Origin: Oryzihumus leptocrescens
GTDB taxonomy: Bacteria; Actinomycetota; Actinomycetes; Actinomycetales; Dermatophilaceae
NCBI RefSeq assembly: GCF_006716205.1
Contig: NZ_VFOQ01000002.1
Span: 372,001 to 436,000, forward strand
Direction of reading: 5' to 3'
DNA length: 64,000 bases
Position numbers and translations under genes: made by a program. The notes under the pieces were generated by a model, which was not told where the DNA came from, did no database searches, and worked only from the letters and a program-made list of their open reading frames with translations. Below, piece by piece: positions 50,676 to 62,627 of the stretch (positions are counted from its first letter, which is position 1; each line of letters begins with the position of its first letter).

Positions 50676-51515
50676 GTGAGGCGAGACTTCCCGCTCGGCA
50701 GCGCTCCGGCGCTGGTCGAGCGTGCCCAGGACTGGCTCGGCCGTGACGCCGCGGCCCACGACCCGGTCGCCCCCCGCAGTGCCGCGACGGTGCTCCTCGT
50801 GCGGGACGGCCAGCACGGGGTCGAGGTGTTCATGCTGCGGCGGGTGGCGACCATGGAGTTCGCCCCGCGGATGATGGTCTTCCCCGGCGGGGGCGTCGAC
50901 CCCCGTGACGCCGACCCGTCGCTGCCGTGGGCCGGGCCGTCCGCGCAGGAGTGGGGCCGGGTGCTCGGCGCCGACGAGACCACCGCCCGCGAGCTGGTCG
51001 CCGCGGCCGTGCGTGAGGTGTTCGAGGAGTGCGGGGTGCTGCTGGCCGGCCCCGACGCCGACAGCGTGGTGGACGACGTCAGCGGCACGGACTGGCAGGC
51101 CGACCGGGCCGCCCTGCTCTCTCGCGAGGTGTCGCTGTCCGAGCTGCTCGCGCGACGGGGGCTGGTGCTGCGCTCGGACCTGCTGCGCGCCCGGGCCCAC
51201 TGGATCACCCCGGAGTTCGAGAGCCGGCGCTACGACACCCGCTTCTTCGCCGCCGAGCTGCCCGAGGGGCAGGTGCCCGACGACGCGACCAGCGAGGCCG
51301 ACCACGCGGCCTGGGTCGACCCGGCAGAGCTGCTGCGCGACTACCACCGCGGCGAGGCACTCATGCTCCCGCCGACCGTGGTCAACGTGGAGGAGGTCGC
51401 CGCCGCGCGCTCCGCCGACGAGTTCCTGCGCGAGGAGCTGCCGATCTCCCCGGTCATGCCGGTCCTGACGCCCACCGAGGAGGGCGTCATGCTGCGCTGC
51501 GAGCTGCCGGTATGA
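50676..51515 (+). CDS. Nudix hydrolase, large form
   Basis: A 279-residue Nudix protein. The box is interrupted: FPGGGVDPRDAD is separated from AVREVFEECGVLL by an insertion of about 30 residues, as in the NUDT19-like group that may hydrolyse CoA or acyl-CoA. GTG start at 50676. Its stop overlaps the metallo-beta-lactamase ATG by four bases (ATGA), so the two are an operon. Confidence 0.88.
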   Translation: MRRDFPLGSAPALVERAQDWLGRDAAAHDPVAPRSAATVLLVRDGQHGVEVFMLRRVATMEFAPRMMVFPGGGVDPRDADPSLPWAGPSAQEWGRVLGADETTARELVAAAVREVFEECGVLLAGPDADSVVDDVSGTDWQADRAALLSREVSLSELLARRGLVLRSDLLRARAHWITPEFESRRYDTRFFAAELPEGQVPDDATSEADHAAWVDPAELLRDYHRGEALMLPPTVVNVEEVAAARSADEFLREELPISPVMPVLTPTEEGVMLRCELPV

Positions 51516-52303
51516 CGGGCGGCTGGCAGGGCGGCCCGGTCACCCCGCGCGCCACGTGCGTGCTCGCCGGCAACCCCGGACCGATGACGCTGGACGGCAC
51601 CAACACCTGGGTGCTCTCCGAGCCGGGCTCCAACGGCTGCGCCGTGGTCGACCCCGGCCCGCTCGACGAGGCGCACCTGCGCCGGGTGCTGGACGTCGTG
51701 GCCGCCCGCGGGACCCGGGTCGAGCTGGTGCTGCTGACCCACCACCACCTCGACCACGCCGAGTCCGCCGCGCACTTCGCCGAGCTGACCGGTGCGCCGG
51801 TGCGGGCCCTGGGTGACGGGCTGGCTGACCGTGACCGGCTGGAGGTGGGCGGCCTGGAGCTGTCCGTCGTGGCCACCCCCGGCCACACCGCCGACTCGCT
51901 GTCCTTCCTGCTGCCGGAGGACAACGCGCTGCTCACCGGCGACACCGTGCTCGGCCGGGGGACCACCGTGGTGAGCCACCCCGAGGGGCGGCTCGCGGCA
52001 TACCTGGACTCGCTGGAGCGGATCGCGGCCATGACCAACTCGGGGCAGGTGGAGACGATCCTGCCCGGGCACGGCCCGACGGTGCAGCACGCGGCGCAGG
52101 CGGTCTGGTACTACCTCGAGCACCGGCGTGAGCGGCTCGGCCAGGTGCGGGCGGCGCTGGCCGACGGGGCCAGCGACGCCGACGCGGTCGTCGCCCGGGT
52201 CTACGCCGACGTGCCGGAGGAGCTGCGGCCGGCAGCCCGGCTGAGCGTGCTCGCCCAGCTGGACTACCTGCGCGCGAAGGGCCTCAGCGGCCGCAGCTCC
52301 TGA
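51512..52303 (+). CDS. Metallo-beta-lactamase-fold hydrolase (Rv3677c-like)
   Basis: A 263-residue hydrolase. THHHLDHAE holds the first zinc ligands, ATPGHTADS the third and TGDTVLGRG the bridging Asp; ILPGHGP provides the final His. The C-terminal helices are like LACTB2, an RNase or thioesterase relative. Substrate unknown. The corresponding gene in M. tuberculosis also neighbours crp. It is convergent with crp here. Confidence 0.92.
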   Translation: MTGGWQGGPVTPRATCVLAGNPGPMTLDGTNTWVLSEPGSNGCAVVDPGPLDEAHLRRVLDVVAARGTRVELVLLTHHHLDHAESAAHFAELTGAPVRALGDGLADRDRLEVGGLELSVVATPGHTADSLSFLLPEDNALLTGDTVLGRGTTVVSHPEGRLAAYLDSLERIAAMTNSGQVETILPGHGPTVQHAAQAVWYYLEHRRERLGQVRAALADGASDADAVVARVYADVPEELRPAARLSVLAQLDYLRAKGLSGRSS

Positions 52304-52309
52304 GTCGGG

Positions 52310-52987
52310 TCAGCGCGCGCGGCGCTTGAGCCGCTCGACGTCGATGAGGATGACGGCGCGGGCCTCGAGCTTGATCCAGCCGCGGGTCGCGAAGTCGGCC
52401 AGCGCCTTGTTGACCGTCTCGCGGGAGGCGCCGACGAGCTGGGCCAACTCCTCCTGGGTCAGGTCGTGCGCGACGAGGATGCCCTCCTCGGCCGGGCGGC
52501 CGAAGCGGCTCGACAGGTCGAGCAGGGCCTTGGCGACGCGGCCGGGCACGTCGGTGAAGACCAGGTCCGCCAGGGTCTCGTTGGTGCGGCGCAGGCGGCG
52601 GGCCAGCGCGGCCAGCAGGGTGGCGGCGACCTCGGGACGGTCGGTGAGGAAGGCCTGGAGGTTGTCGTGGCCGAGCCCGATGAGCTGGGTCTCGGCGACC
52701 GCGGTGGCCGTGGCGGTGCGCGGGCCGGGGTCGAACAGGCTCAGCTCGCCGAACATCTCGCCCGGGCCGAGGATCGCCAGGAGGTTCTCGCGGCCGTCGC
52801 TGCTGGTGCGGCCGAGCTTGATCTTGCCCTCGCGGATCACGTAGAGGCGATCTCCCTGGTCACCCTCGTGGAAGAGGATGTCGCCGCGCTCGAGGCGCGA
52901 GGAGGTCATCGACTGCTGCAGGGCGGTCGCGGCCTCGTCATCGAGGGCTGCGAAAAGGGGCGCCTTCTTCACGACATCGTTGTCCAC
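52310..52987 (-). CDS. Crp/Fnr-family regulator (Crp/GlxR-like)
   Basis: A 225-residue cAMP-receptor-like regulator. The cyclic-nucleotide pocket is at about residues 70-95 (GEMFGELSLFDPGPRTATA, with Glu and Arg of the phosphate cassette), and the helix-turn-helix is TQEELAQLVGASRETVNKAL near 178-197. Fits the global regulator known as Crp (Rv3676) or GlxR. GTG at 52987 is the assigned start. It is divergent from nth, as in M. tuberculosis. Confidence 0.95.
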   Translation of the reverse strand: MDNDVVKKAPLFAALDDEAATALQQSMTSSRLERGDILFHEGDQGDRLYVIREGKIKLGRTSSDGRENLLAILGPGEMFGELSLFDPGPRTATATAVAETQLIGLGHDNLQAFLTDRPEVAATLLAALARRLRRTNETLADLVFTDVPGRVAKALLDLSSRFGRPAEEGILVAHDLTQEELAQLVGASRETVNKALADFATRGWIKLEARAVILIDVERLKRRAR

Positions 52988-53055
52988 GGCCGACAGTGTG
53001 CCATGCGGGCCACCGCGGGGAAGCCCGCGTCACCGCGGCCCTCTAGGCTGGGTCC

Positions 53056-53778
53056 GTGTCCGTGAACCCCCGCGTCGAGACCCCCGTGGCCCTGACCAGA
53101 CGGGCACGGAAGATCTACCGCGCCCTGCTGGAGCGCTACCCCTATGCCCACTGCGAGCTCGACTTCACCACTCCCCTCGAGCTGCTGGTCGCCACCGTGC
53201 TGTCGGCCCAGACCACCGACGTGCGGGTCAACCTGGTCACGCCGACCCTGTTCGCGAAGTACCGCTCGGCCGCCGACTACGCCGGCGCCGACCGGGGCGA
53301 GCTGGAGACGATGATCCAGTCGACCGGCTTCTACCGCGCCAAGACCGACGCGCTGATCAAGCTGGGACAGGCCCTGGTCGAGCGGTTCGACGGCGAGGTG
53401 CCCGGCAAGCTGGAGTCCCTCGTGACCCTGCCCGGTGTCGGGCGCAAGACCGCCAACGTGGTGCTGGGCAACGCCTTCGGGGTGCCGGGCATCACCGTCG
53501 ACACCCACTTCGCACGGCTCTCGCGCCGGTTCGGCTGGACCGCCGAGGAGGACCCGGTCAAGATCGAGCACGCCGTCGGCGCGCTCATCCCGCGCAAGGA
53601 CTGGACGATGCTGTCCCACGTCGTGATCTTCCACGGCCGGCGCACCTGCCACGCCCGCAAGCCCGCGTGCGGTGCCTGCCCGATCGCGCGCTGGTGCCCC
53701 TCCTACGGTGAGGGCGAGACCGACCCGGCCAAGGCTGCCAAGCTGCTGAAGTACGAGCTCGCCCCGGACGCCTCGTGA
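53056..53778 (+). CDS. nth: Endonuclease III
   Basis: A 240-residue DNA glycosylase/AP lyase that removes oxidised pyrimidines. The helix-hairpin-helix has [12 protein letters not shown] with catalytic Lys131, and Asp149 is in ITVDTHFAR. The [4Fe-4S] cluster ligands are Cys198, 205, 208 and 214 (C-x6-C-x2-C-x5-C). GTG start at 53056. Its stop overlaps the next gene's GTG by four bases. Confidence 0.97.
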   Translation: MSVNPRVETPVALTRRARKIYRALLERYPYAHCELDFTTPLELLVATVLSAQTTDVRVNLVTPTLFAKYRSAADYAGADRGELETMIQSTGFYRAKTDALIKLGQALVERFDGEVPGKLESLVTLPGVGRKTANVVLGNAFGVPGITVDTHFARLSRRFGWTAEEDPVKIEHAVGALIPRKDWTMLSHVVIFHGRRTCHARKPACGACPIARWCPSYGEGETDPAKAAKLLKYELAPDAS

Positions 53779-54470
53779 CCGTTCCCGTCGCCGGCTCCCC
53801 GCGGCCGGCCTGGATGACCCACCTCGTCCGGACACTGGCCGAGACCCCCGCCGAGCGCTTCAGCCGGTTCCTGCCCCCGGACGAGGGTGGACGGCAGTCC
53901 GCCGTGCTCATCCTCTTCGGGCCCTCGCCCTTCGGCGGCGAGGACGTGCTGCTCACCGAGCGGCACCACGGCATGCGCTCCCACGCCGGGCAGGTGTCCT
54001 TCCCGGGCGGCTCGCTCGACCCCGACGACGAGGGCCCGGTGAGCGCGGCGCTGCGGGAGGCCCGCGAGGAGGTCGGCCTCGACCCGTCGGGAGTCGACGT
54101 GGTCGCCGAGCTGCCGGCGCTCTACCTGCCCCCGAGCGACTTCGTCGTGACCCCCGTCCTGGCGTGGTGGTCCGACCCGCACGACATCGACACGGTGAGC
54201 GACCTGGAGGTGGCCCGGGTGGTGCGTGCCCCGCTCGCCGAGCTCACCGACCCCGCGCGCCGGTTCACCGTCACCCACCCCAGCGGCTTCGTCGGGCCGG
54301 CGTTCGACGTCGACGGCCTGCTCGTGTGGGGCTTCACGGCCAACCTGCTGGCGACCGTCCTCGAGCTCGCCGGGCTGGAGCAGGACTGGGACCGCGACCG
54401 GCGACGTCCGCTGCCCGAGCGCTTCACCCGAGAGTGGCGGCGCCGAAACTCCGAGGAAAGCACGACGTGA
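53775..54470 (+). CDS. Nudix hydrolase, CoA pyrophosphatase-like (Rv3672c-like)
   Basis: A 231-residue protein. [20 protein letters not shown] contains the NudL/UPF0035 motif that precedes the Nudix box, and [14 protein letters not shown] completes it. This group hydrolyses CoA to 3',5'-ADP and phosphopantetheine. It overlaps both nth and the marP-like gene by four bases each, so three genes form one translational unit, as in mycobacteria. Confidence 0.93.
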   Translation: MTVPVAGSPRPAWMTHLVRTLAETPAERFSRFLPPDEGGRQSAVLILFGPSPFGGEDVLLTERHHGMRSHAGQVSFPGGSLDPDDEGPVSAALREAREEVGLDPSGVDVVAELPALYLPPSDFVVTPVLAWWSDPHDIDTVSDLEVARVVRAPLAELTDPARRFTVTHPSGFVGPAFDVDGLLVWGFTANLLATVLELAGLEQDWDRDRRRPLPERFTREWRRRNSEESTT

Positions 54471-55678
54471 TCGGTTTCCTGCCCGTGGTCGACCTGGTGC
54501 TGGTGGTGGTGCTGGTCAGCTACGCCATCACCGGCTACCGCCAGGGCTTCGTCATCAGCGTGATGTCGCTCGTCGGCTTCCTCACCGGAGGAGCCGTCGG
54601 CATGTGGTTGCTGCCGCTGCTCATCCAGAACTGGGACGCCGTGGCCCAGGTCTCCGTGCTGCGCACCGGCCTGCTCGTCTTCGGCGTCTTCGTGCTGGCC
54701 TCGATCGGCCAGGCCATCGCGGTCAACCTCGGCTCGCGGATGCGCTCCCAGGTGCACGGCGAGCAGGCACGCAAGGTCGACTCGGTGCTCGGGTCGGTCG
54801 CCGTGCTCGTCGCCGTCTCGGTGCTGGTGTGGTTCATCGCGGGCGCCGTCCGCGGAGGCGCTCCCGCCCCCATCGCGCGCGCCATCGGCGAGTCCCGCAT
54901 CCTGCGGGTCATCGACGGCGTCGTGCCGCCGCAGACCTCCAGGCTGTTCGCCGGGTTCCGTGGCGTGCTCGACCGTGAGGGCTTCCCGCGGGTGTTCGAG
55001 GGCGTCGGCGCCGAGCCGATCATCCCCATCGCCCCGCCGGACGACGGCATCGCCAAGGGCCGGGCCATCTCCGCGGTGTCCGGCTCGATCGTCAAGATCA
55101 CGGGGGTCGCCGAGGCATGCAACCGCGGTCAGGAGGGCAGCGGCTTCGTCTACGCCCCCCAGCACGTGGTCACCAACGCCCACGTCGTCGCCGGTGTCGA
55201 CGAGCCGCACGTGCGCATCGGCGGGTCCGGCCGCTCCTACGTCGCGCACATCGTCGTGCTCGACCCCAAGCGCGACCTCGCCGTCCTCGACGTGCCGGGC
55301 CTGCCGGCCGCCCCGCTGCGCACCGGTGAGGCACTCGGCCGGGGCGAGGGCGCTGCCGTCGCCGGCTTCCCCCTCGACGGGCCCTACCGCGTCGACGCCG
55401 CCCGCATCCGCGACGTGCTCAGCGCCCGCGGTGCCGACATCTACGGCGACCCCGGCACGGTGCGTCAGGTCTACTCGCTGTTCGCCCGGGTCGAGCCCGG
55501 CAACTCCGGCGGCCCGCTGCTCGACCCGTCGGGCAAGCTCGTGGGCGTGGTCTTCGCCAAGTCCCTCGACGACGACGTCACCGGCTACGCCCTGACCCTG
55601 GCCGAGGCCAAGCCGGTCTTCGACGCGGGCCGGACGGCCACGAGGACCGTCTCCAGCGGCGGGTGCGCGGCCGGCTGA
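54467..55678 (+). CDS. Membrane-anchored serine protease (MarP-like)
   Basis: A 403-residue protein with four transmembrane helices in the CvpA-like N-terminal domain (about 8-130) and a chymotrypsin-like protease outside. Triad: His239 in TNAHVV, Asp270 in KRDLAVLD and Ser347 in PGNSGGPL. Cys218 sits before the protease domain, where MarP has a redox disulfide. In M. tuberculosis MarP protects cells in acid and oxidative stress. GTG start overlaps the Nudix stop. Confidence 0.95.
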   Translation: MIGFLPVVDLVLVVVLVSYAITGYRQGFVISVMSLVGFLTGGAVGMWLLPLLIQNWDAVAQVSVLRTGLLVFGVFVLASIGQAIAVNLGSRMRSQVHGEQARKVDSVLGSVAVLVAVSVLVWFIAGAVRGGAPAPIARAIGESRILRVIDGVVPPQTSRLFAGFRGVLDREGFPRVFEGVGAEPIIPIAPPDDGIAKGRAISAVSGSIVKITGVAEACNRGQEGSGFVYAPQHVVTNAHVVAGVDEPHVRIGGSGRSYVAHIVVLDPKRDLAVLDVPGLPAAPLRTGEALGRGEGAAVAGFPLDGPYRVDAARIRDVLSARGADIYGDPGTVRQVYSLFARVEPGNSGGPLLDPSGKLVGVVFAKSLDDDVTGYALTLAEAKPVFDAGRTATRTVSSGGCAAG

Positions 55679-55707
55679 CCCGCCCATCCTCGCGGGAGCC
55701 CTGGGGA

Positions 55708-56640
55708 TCAGGTCGCGGGCGTGCGCGGCGCCGCGGTGTGGGCCAGCCAGCGCAGCAGCAGCCGGTTGACCTCCTGCGGGGCCTCCTCGGGCAGGAAGTG
55801 CCCGACGCCGGCGAGGAAGTGCTCCTCGAACGGTCCGCTGACGTGACGGCGTGACCCGGTGGCCGCCGACGCCACGACCGCGCCGTCGTCGACGCCGTGC
55901 AGGTGCAGCACCGGCACCTCGACCGGCCGGCGCAGCCGTGCGGCGAACCGCCGCCCGTCCAGGCGCAGCTGCGAGCGGACCACCCAGCGGTAGTACTCCG
56001 CCGCGGAGTGGGCCACGAACGGGATGGCCATCGCCTCGCAGTAGCGCGCGGCCTCCTCGTCGCCGGGCCAGGCGTTCTCGGGCGAGGACCAGTGCCGCAG
56101 CAGCCGCTCGACGTAGTCGGGGCCGCTGGTCATCTGCCGCTCGGGGACGAAGGGGCGCTGCAGGCCGCCGAGGTAGGCGTTGGCGCGCATCTGGCCCGGG
56201 TCGGTGAACGAGGCGCGGCGCAGCACCAGCGGGTGCGGCATGCCCAGTGCCGCGACGGCCCGGGTCACCGAGGGCTGCATGGTCGGCATGGACCAGGCGA
56301 TCCACCCGCCCCAGCCGTGCCCGGCCACGACCGCCTCGGTCTCGCCGAGGGAGCGGATCATGCTGGCCACGTCGGCGGCCAGGGTGAAGGTGTCGTAGCC
56401 GCGCGGGGGCTTGTCCGAGCCGCCGTAGCCGCGCAGGTCCATCGCCGCCGCGCGGTAGCCGGCCTCGGCCAGCGCCGTCATCTGGTGCCGCCAGGCCCAC
56501 CAGAACTGGGGGAAGCCGTGCAGCAGCAGCACCAGCGGACCCTCGCCCATCTCGGCCACGTGGAACCGGGCACCGTTGGCCGCGACGAGCCGGTGCTCCC
56601 ACGGGCCGTCGACGAGCACGGTTGACGCGTCGTTGCTCAT
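55708..56640 (-). CDS. Alpha/beta hydrolase, epoxide-hydrolase-like (EphE position)
   Basis: A 310-residue epoxide-hydrolase-like protein. LLHGFPQFWWAW matches the HGxP motif. The nucleophile elbow reads GHGWGG, with Gly109 where epoxide hydrolases have Asp. VDLRGYGGSDKPP-type loop (MDLRGYGGSDKPP here), LHGVDDGAV acid motif and GVGHFLPEE His motif remain. Catalysis by the usual mechanism seems impossible; it may have another activity or be a binding protein. The gene lies where ephE does in M. tuberculosis, convergent with marP. Confidence 0.88.
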   Translation of the reverse strand: MSNDASTVLVDGPWEHRLVAANGARFHVAEMGEGPLVLLLHGFPQFWWAWRHQMTALAEAGYRAAAMDLRGYGGSDKPPRGYDTFTLAADVASMIRSLGETEAVVAGHGWGGWIAWSMPTMQPSVTRAVAALGMPHPLVLRRASFTDPGQMRANAYLGGLQRPFVPERQMTSGPDYVERLLRHWSSPENAWPGDEEAARYCEAMAIPFVAHSAAEYYRWVVRSQLRLDGRRFAARLRRPVEVPVLHLHGVDDGAVVASAATGSRRHVSGPFEEHFLAGVGHFLPEEAPQEVNRLLLRWLAHTAAPRTPAT

Positions 56641-56685
56641 GGTGCGGTCAGGCCTTCGGGTGGGTCGGAGGAGGAACAGGGGACG

Positions 56686-57129
56686 TCAGTGGCCGGGCTT
56701 GATCGCGGCGATGGTGTCCTGCGTGGACTTGATGGTGCGCTCGGGCTTGCCCTGGATCTTCTGGAAGGCCGACCTGGCGACCAGCACGCAGATGGCGCCG
56801 ATGACCAGCAGCGCGACGGCGACGATGAGGAACGCCAGCCACGGGGACAGGCCGGCCGCGACGAGGCCGTAGGCCGCCGAGATGAGCAGCAGGATCAGCG
56901 CGAGGAAGGCGAACACCCCCGCGATCGCCACGAGTGCACCCCCGGAGGCGGCCTTCTTGGCGTCGGCGGTGATCTCGGCCTTGGCGAGGTCGATCTCGCT
57001 CTTCACGATGGCGGACATGTCCTGGGTAGCGCTCGCGACGAGCTGACCCAGCGTGCGCTCGGTGGAGCCGTTGCTGGTGGCCGCGGGACCGCTGCCGGTG
57101 GCGGTGGGGCCGTTGCTGGTGGCCGTCAT
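56686..57129 (-). CDS. Phage holin-like/DUF1469 membrane protein (Rv3669 position)
   Basis: A 147-residue protein with a Ser/Thr/Gly-rich N-terminus, an amphipathic helix (TLGQLVASATQDMSAIVKSE, about 26-45) and two transmembrane helices (about 67-90 and 96-118). This is the Holin_X/DUF1469 (actinobacterial putative holin) pattern, despite the lack of any prophage. GGAGG precedes the ATG. It is 45 bases upstream of the EphE-like gene on the same strand. Confidence 0.88.
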   Translation of the reverse strand: MTATSNGPTATGSGPAATSNGSTERTLGQLVASATQDMSAIVKSEIDLAKAEITADAKKAASGGALVAIAGVFAFLALILLLISAAYGLVAAGLSPWLAFLIVAVALLVIGAICVLVARSAFQKIQGKPERTIKSTQDTIAAIKPGH

Positions 57130-57183
57130 CGATGTCACCTCCGTGGTCGGTGGCCTGGGGAGTCCCCCTGACACGCCACGACC

Positions 57184-58518
57184 CTATCGGCCCGGGCCTC
57201 CGTCGGCGCGGTCCGACGGGCTCGCGAAGACGTCGGGCACCCCGTCGTGGTCGGCGTCGACCTCCTCGGCCTCGCACAGCAGCCGGTAGTGCCGGTTGCG
57301 CAGCCGCAGCGCCACGGTGGCCACCACGGCCGCGGTGAGCGACCCGGCCAGCACCGCCAGCTTGATGTGCTCGTCCCGCGGGGACCCCGGCCCGTAGGCG
57401 AGCTCGCCGATGAGCAGCGACACGGTGAAGCCGATCCCGGCCAGCAGGGACAGCCCGAACACGTCGGCCCAGGCCAGGTCGCTGTCGAGCTCGGCCCGGG
57501 TGAACCGCGCGAACCCCCACGTGCCGCCGAACACCCCGAGCATCTTGCCCAGGACCAGCCCGACCACGACCCCGATGGCGGCCGGGTCACCCAGGGCGTC
57601 ACCGAGCCCGCCGCCGACGACGGTCACCCCGGCGGCCATGAACGCGAACACCGGCACGGCGAACCCGGCGGAGAAGGGTCGCAGCCGGTGCTCGAACCGG
57701 TCCGCGAGGGTATGCCGGCCCGCCCCGTCCCTGGGGCCGGTCCGGACCGGGACGAGCAGCCCCATGGTCACCCCGGCGACGGTCGCGTGGATGCCGCTGG
57801 CGTGCACCAGGGCCCACGCGAGGAACGCCACCGGCACCAGCAGCCACCAGCGGTCGACCCGCCGGTGGACGAGGAACCCGAACAACGCCAACGGGACCAG
57901 TGACAGCAGCAGGGCAGGCACATTGAGGTGGTCCGTGTAGAAGAGCGCGATGATCGTGATCGCCACGAGGTCGTCGACGACGGCCAGGGTGAGCAGGAAC
58001 GAGCGCAGGGCCGACGGCAGGTGCGTGTTGATCACCGCCAGGACCGCGAGGGCGAAGGCGATGTCGGTCGCGGTCGGCACCGCCCAGCCGCGCAGGACGT
58101 CCCCGCCGACGGGGCCGACCGCCTGGGAGGTGACCGCGAAGAGCACCGCGGGCAGGGCGACCCCGCAGAGGGCGGCCGCGATCGGCAGGGCCGCCTTGGC
58201 CGGGTCGGCGAGGTCGCCGACGACGAACTCGCGCTTGAGCTCGACCCCCGCGACGAAGAAGAACACCGCGAGCAGCCCGTCGGAGGCCCACTGCGCCAGG
58301 GTCAGGTCGAGGTGCAGGGACGCCGGGCCGACGCGCAGGTCCCGCAGCGCGGCATACGCCTCGCTCCACGGGCTGTTGGCCCAGACGATGGCGACCACCG
58401 CGGCGACGAGCAGCAGGATGCCGCCGACCGTCTCGGTGCGCAGGGCGCCGGTGACGCGCTGCACCTCTGGCCACGTCGAGCGACGCAGGAGCCGGGGGCG
58501 GAGCGGGGGTGTGGTCAC
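57184..58518 (-). CDS. nhaA: Na+/H+ antiporter NhaA
   Basis: A 444-residue integral membrane antiporter with about 12 helices that exchanges Na+ for H+ in pH and salt homeostasis. [20 protein letters not shown] contains the two essential Asp residues, and [19 protein letters not shown] is a hallmark. The C-terminal tail has [14 protein letters not shown], an EF-hand/thrombospondin-3-like calcium loop that is not part of typical NhaA. GTG at 58518 with GGAAGG upstream is the likely start. Confidence 0.95.
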   Translation of the reverse strand: MTTPPLRPRLLRRSTWPEVQRVTGALRTETVGGILLLVAAVVAIVWANSPWSEAYAALRDLRVGPASLHLDLTLAQWASDGLLAVFFFVAGVELKREFVVGDLADPAKAALPIAAALCGVALPAVLFAVTSQAVGPVGGDVLRGWAVPTATDIAFALAVLAVINTHLPSALRSFLLTLAVVDDLVAITIIALFYTDHLNVPALLLSLVPLALFGFLVHRRVDRWWLLVPVAFLAWALVHASGIHATVAGVTMGLLVPVRTGPRDGAGRHTLADRFEHRLRPFSAGFAVPVFAFMAAGVTVVGGGLGDALGDPAAIGVVVGLVLGKMLGVFGGTWGFARFTRAELDSDLAWADVFGLSLLAGIGFTVSLLIGELAYGPGSPRDEHIKLAVLAGSLTAAVVATVALRLRNRHYRLLCEAEEVDADHDGVPDVFASPSDRADGGPGR

Positions 58519-58615
58519 GGTGTGGCCTTCCGCATCAGGGGTCGGTGGACAATGCCGACCAGGCTTCCCGGCGCACCGCAGCCAGTTTATCGGTGGCGGG
58601 CATACCGTTGCTGTC

Positions 58616-59590
58616 ATGAGCAACGTGGCCACCGCCGACCTGTATGCCGGGTGCCCCGACCGGGAGTCCAGCCCCGGCCTCGTGCTCCAGCGCTACGACG
58701 CCATCCACGCCATGATCAGCCCCCGCAACGAGGTGCTGCGGCTGCTGCCGCACCGGGAGCGGCGCATGGTCGGGGCGTGGTGCTTCGCCGACATCTACGG
58801 CCCCACTGACGTGCGCGGGCAGGAGGGCATGTCGGTGCCGCCGCACCCGCACATGGGGCTGCAGACGGTCAGCTGGCTGGTCCGCGGCACCGTGCTGCAC
58901 CGCGACAGCCTCGGCACCACCGCCCTGGTCGAGCCCGGTCGGGTCGCGGTGATGACCGCCGGGCACGGCATCGCCCACTCCGAGAACTCCCCGCCCGACC
59001 ACGGCCCGGTGCTGCACGGTGCCCAGCTGTGGGTCGCCCTGCCCGAGCACGCCCGGCACGACGGGCGCGCGTTCACCCTGCACGAGCCGGCGCCGGTGCT
59101 CGAGGCCGACGGCCTGCGCGCCCAGGTGTTCATCGGCGCCCTGGGTGACGTCGTCTCGCCGGCGCAGGGCGTGACCCCGCTGCTCGGCGCCGAGCTGGCA
59201 CCGGCCGCCCCGGGGCGGCGCGCCGGGCGCCTGCCGCTGGACCCGGCATACGAGCACATGCTCATCCCGCTCGCGGGGGAGGCCCGGGTCGGGCGGACGG
59301 TCGTCGAGGCCGGGCAGGCGCTCTACCTCGGGCTGCAGCGGGACGAGCTCGACCTGGCGCTGTCGGCGGACGCGCGGGTGCTGCTGCTCGGCGGCGTGCC
59401 GTTCGAGGAGGAGATCGTCATGTGGTGGAACCTCGTGGGCCGCACCCACGAGGAGATCGAGCAGGCCCGCCGGCAGTGGAACGGCCACGAGGACCGCTTC
59501 GGCGAGGTGTCGCACTACCCCGGGCCGGAGCGGCTCTCCGCGCCGGAGCTGCCGCACGTGCGGCTGCGCCCCCGCGGCCGGGTGTCCTGA
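58616..59590 (+). CDS. Pirin-family protein
   Basis: A 324-residue bicupin. [17 protein letters not shown] carries the metal-binding histidines, [11 protein letters not shown] the remainder, and [10 protein letters not shown] closes the first cupin; the second cupin ([12 protein letters not shown] to VLLLGG) follows. Pirins bind iron and may act as quercetinases or redox regulators. It is divergent from nhaA with 97 bases between. Confidence 0.93.
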   Translation: MSNVATADLYAGCPDRESSPGLVLQRYDAIHAMISPRNEVLRLLPHRERRMVGAWCFADIYGPTDVRGQEGMSVPPHPHMGLQTVSWLVRGTVLHRDSLGTTALVEPGRVAVMTAGHGIAHSENSPPDHGPVLHGAQLWVALPEHARHDGRAFTLHEPAPVLEADGLRAQVFIGALGDVVSPAQGVTPLLGAELAPAAPGRRAGRLPLDPAYEHMLIPLAGEARVGRTVVEAGQALYLGLQRDELDLALSADARVLLLGGVPFEEEIVMWWNLVGRTHEEIEQARRQWNGHEDRFGEVSHYPGPERLSAPELPHVRLRPRGRVS

Positions 59591-59691
59591 CGGCGCCGCA
59601 CCGGTGGCCGGAGGCTGAAGCCTGCGTGAACCTCCTTGCGCCGCAACCGTCCTGACGCCTGGAGGACACCTGCGCCGGTCACCGTGGAGGC

Positions 59692-60510
59692 ATGTCCTAC
59701 GGCGCAGAGACGGGCCCGCTGGCGATCGCGCACCGCGGGGGAGGGGGCCTGGCCCCGGAGAACACGCTGGCGGCGTTCGCGCGGGCGACCGCGCTGGGGG
59801 TGCGCTACCTGGAGACCGACCTGCGGCCGACCTCCGACGGGTCGCTGGTCTGCTTCCACGACGAGACCCTGGAGCGGGTGACCGCCGCCCGCGGCCGGGT
59901 CGCCAGCCGGACGGTGCGCGGCGTGCGCTCCCTGCGGGTGGCCGGGGTCGAGCAGGTGCCGACCCTGGTCGAGGCGCTGGAGGCCTTCCCCGAGGCGCGG
60001 TTCACCGTGGACCTCAAGGATGCGGCCGCGATCGCCCCGCTGGTGCGGGTGCTGCGCCGGCCCGGGGTGGCCGAGCGGGTCTGCGTCGCCGGCGCGTGGG
60101 ACGGCTGGCTCGGGTTCGTCCAGCGCGAGGTGCCGGCGGTGACCACGGCCCTGGGCTGGCGCTCGCTGACCGCGCTGGTCGCCTGCGCCCGGGCGGGGGT
60201 GCGCCCACCGCGCGCCGTGGCGACCGGGGCGTTCGCCCACGTGCCGGTGCGCCTCGGGCTCGTGCCGGTCTTCGTCGCGCGGCTGGTGCAGATGGCCCAC
60301 GACATCGGGGTGCGGGTGGTGGTGTGGACCGTCGACGACCCGGCCGCGATGGGGCGCTTCCTCGACCTCGGCGTGGACGGGGTGATCTCCGACCGGCCCG
60401 ACCTGCTGCGGGAGGTCCTCATCGCCCGCGGCCAGTGGGCTCCCATGCCCCAGGCTCAGGTATGCCGCGTGCGGACGTCCGCACGCGGCATACCTGAGGG
60501 TGCTGCCGGG

Positions 60511-60531
<21 letters not shown>
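59692..60531 (+). CDS. Glycerophosphodiester phosphodiesterase-family protein
   Basis: A 279-residue GDPD TIM-barrel enzyme that should hydrolyse glycerophosphodiesters to glycerol 3-phosphate and an alcohol. [39 protein letters not shown] and [11 protein letters not shown] are the motifs of the metal/active site. The last ~25 codons run through a 44-bp palindrome (60455-60498) and overlap the end of acs by 21 bases, so an ancestral stop has probably been lost. Confidence 0.9.
60455..60498. terminator. Perfect 44-bp palindrome, bidirectional terminator
   Basis: Arms of 22 bases (60455-60476 and 60477-60498) meet with no spacer; the RNA hairpin would have a tight central loop. It contains GGTATGCCG/CGGCATACC. 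It lies inside the 3' end of the GDPD reading frame, 12 bases past the end of acs on the other strand. Confidence 0.85.
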
Positions 60532-62475
<1,944 letters not shown>

Positions 62476-62627
62476 GGGGTCCTCCTGGGGATCAAGGCGC
62501 GTACGACGACACTCAACCCCGTTGCGCGTGAGGCTTCAACCGATGTCGGGCGTGGCGCGTGGGGCTGGTGCGTCGCCCGGCGCCTCGCCCGGTGCTGGCC
62601 GGTCGCGCCGACCGGTAGCCTCCCGCC

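Noticed and set aside
54122-56602. 826-codon minus-strand ORF spanning the marP- and ephE-like genes
   Set aside because: It is antisense to marP and out of frame with the hydrolase, both strongly supported; no domain appears in it.
56686-57129. Prophage holin
   Set aside because: No phage genes surround it, and proteins of this kind are chromosomal in actinobacteria, in the Rv3669 position of a conserved block.
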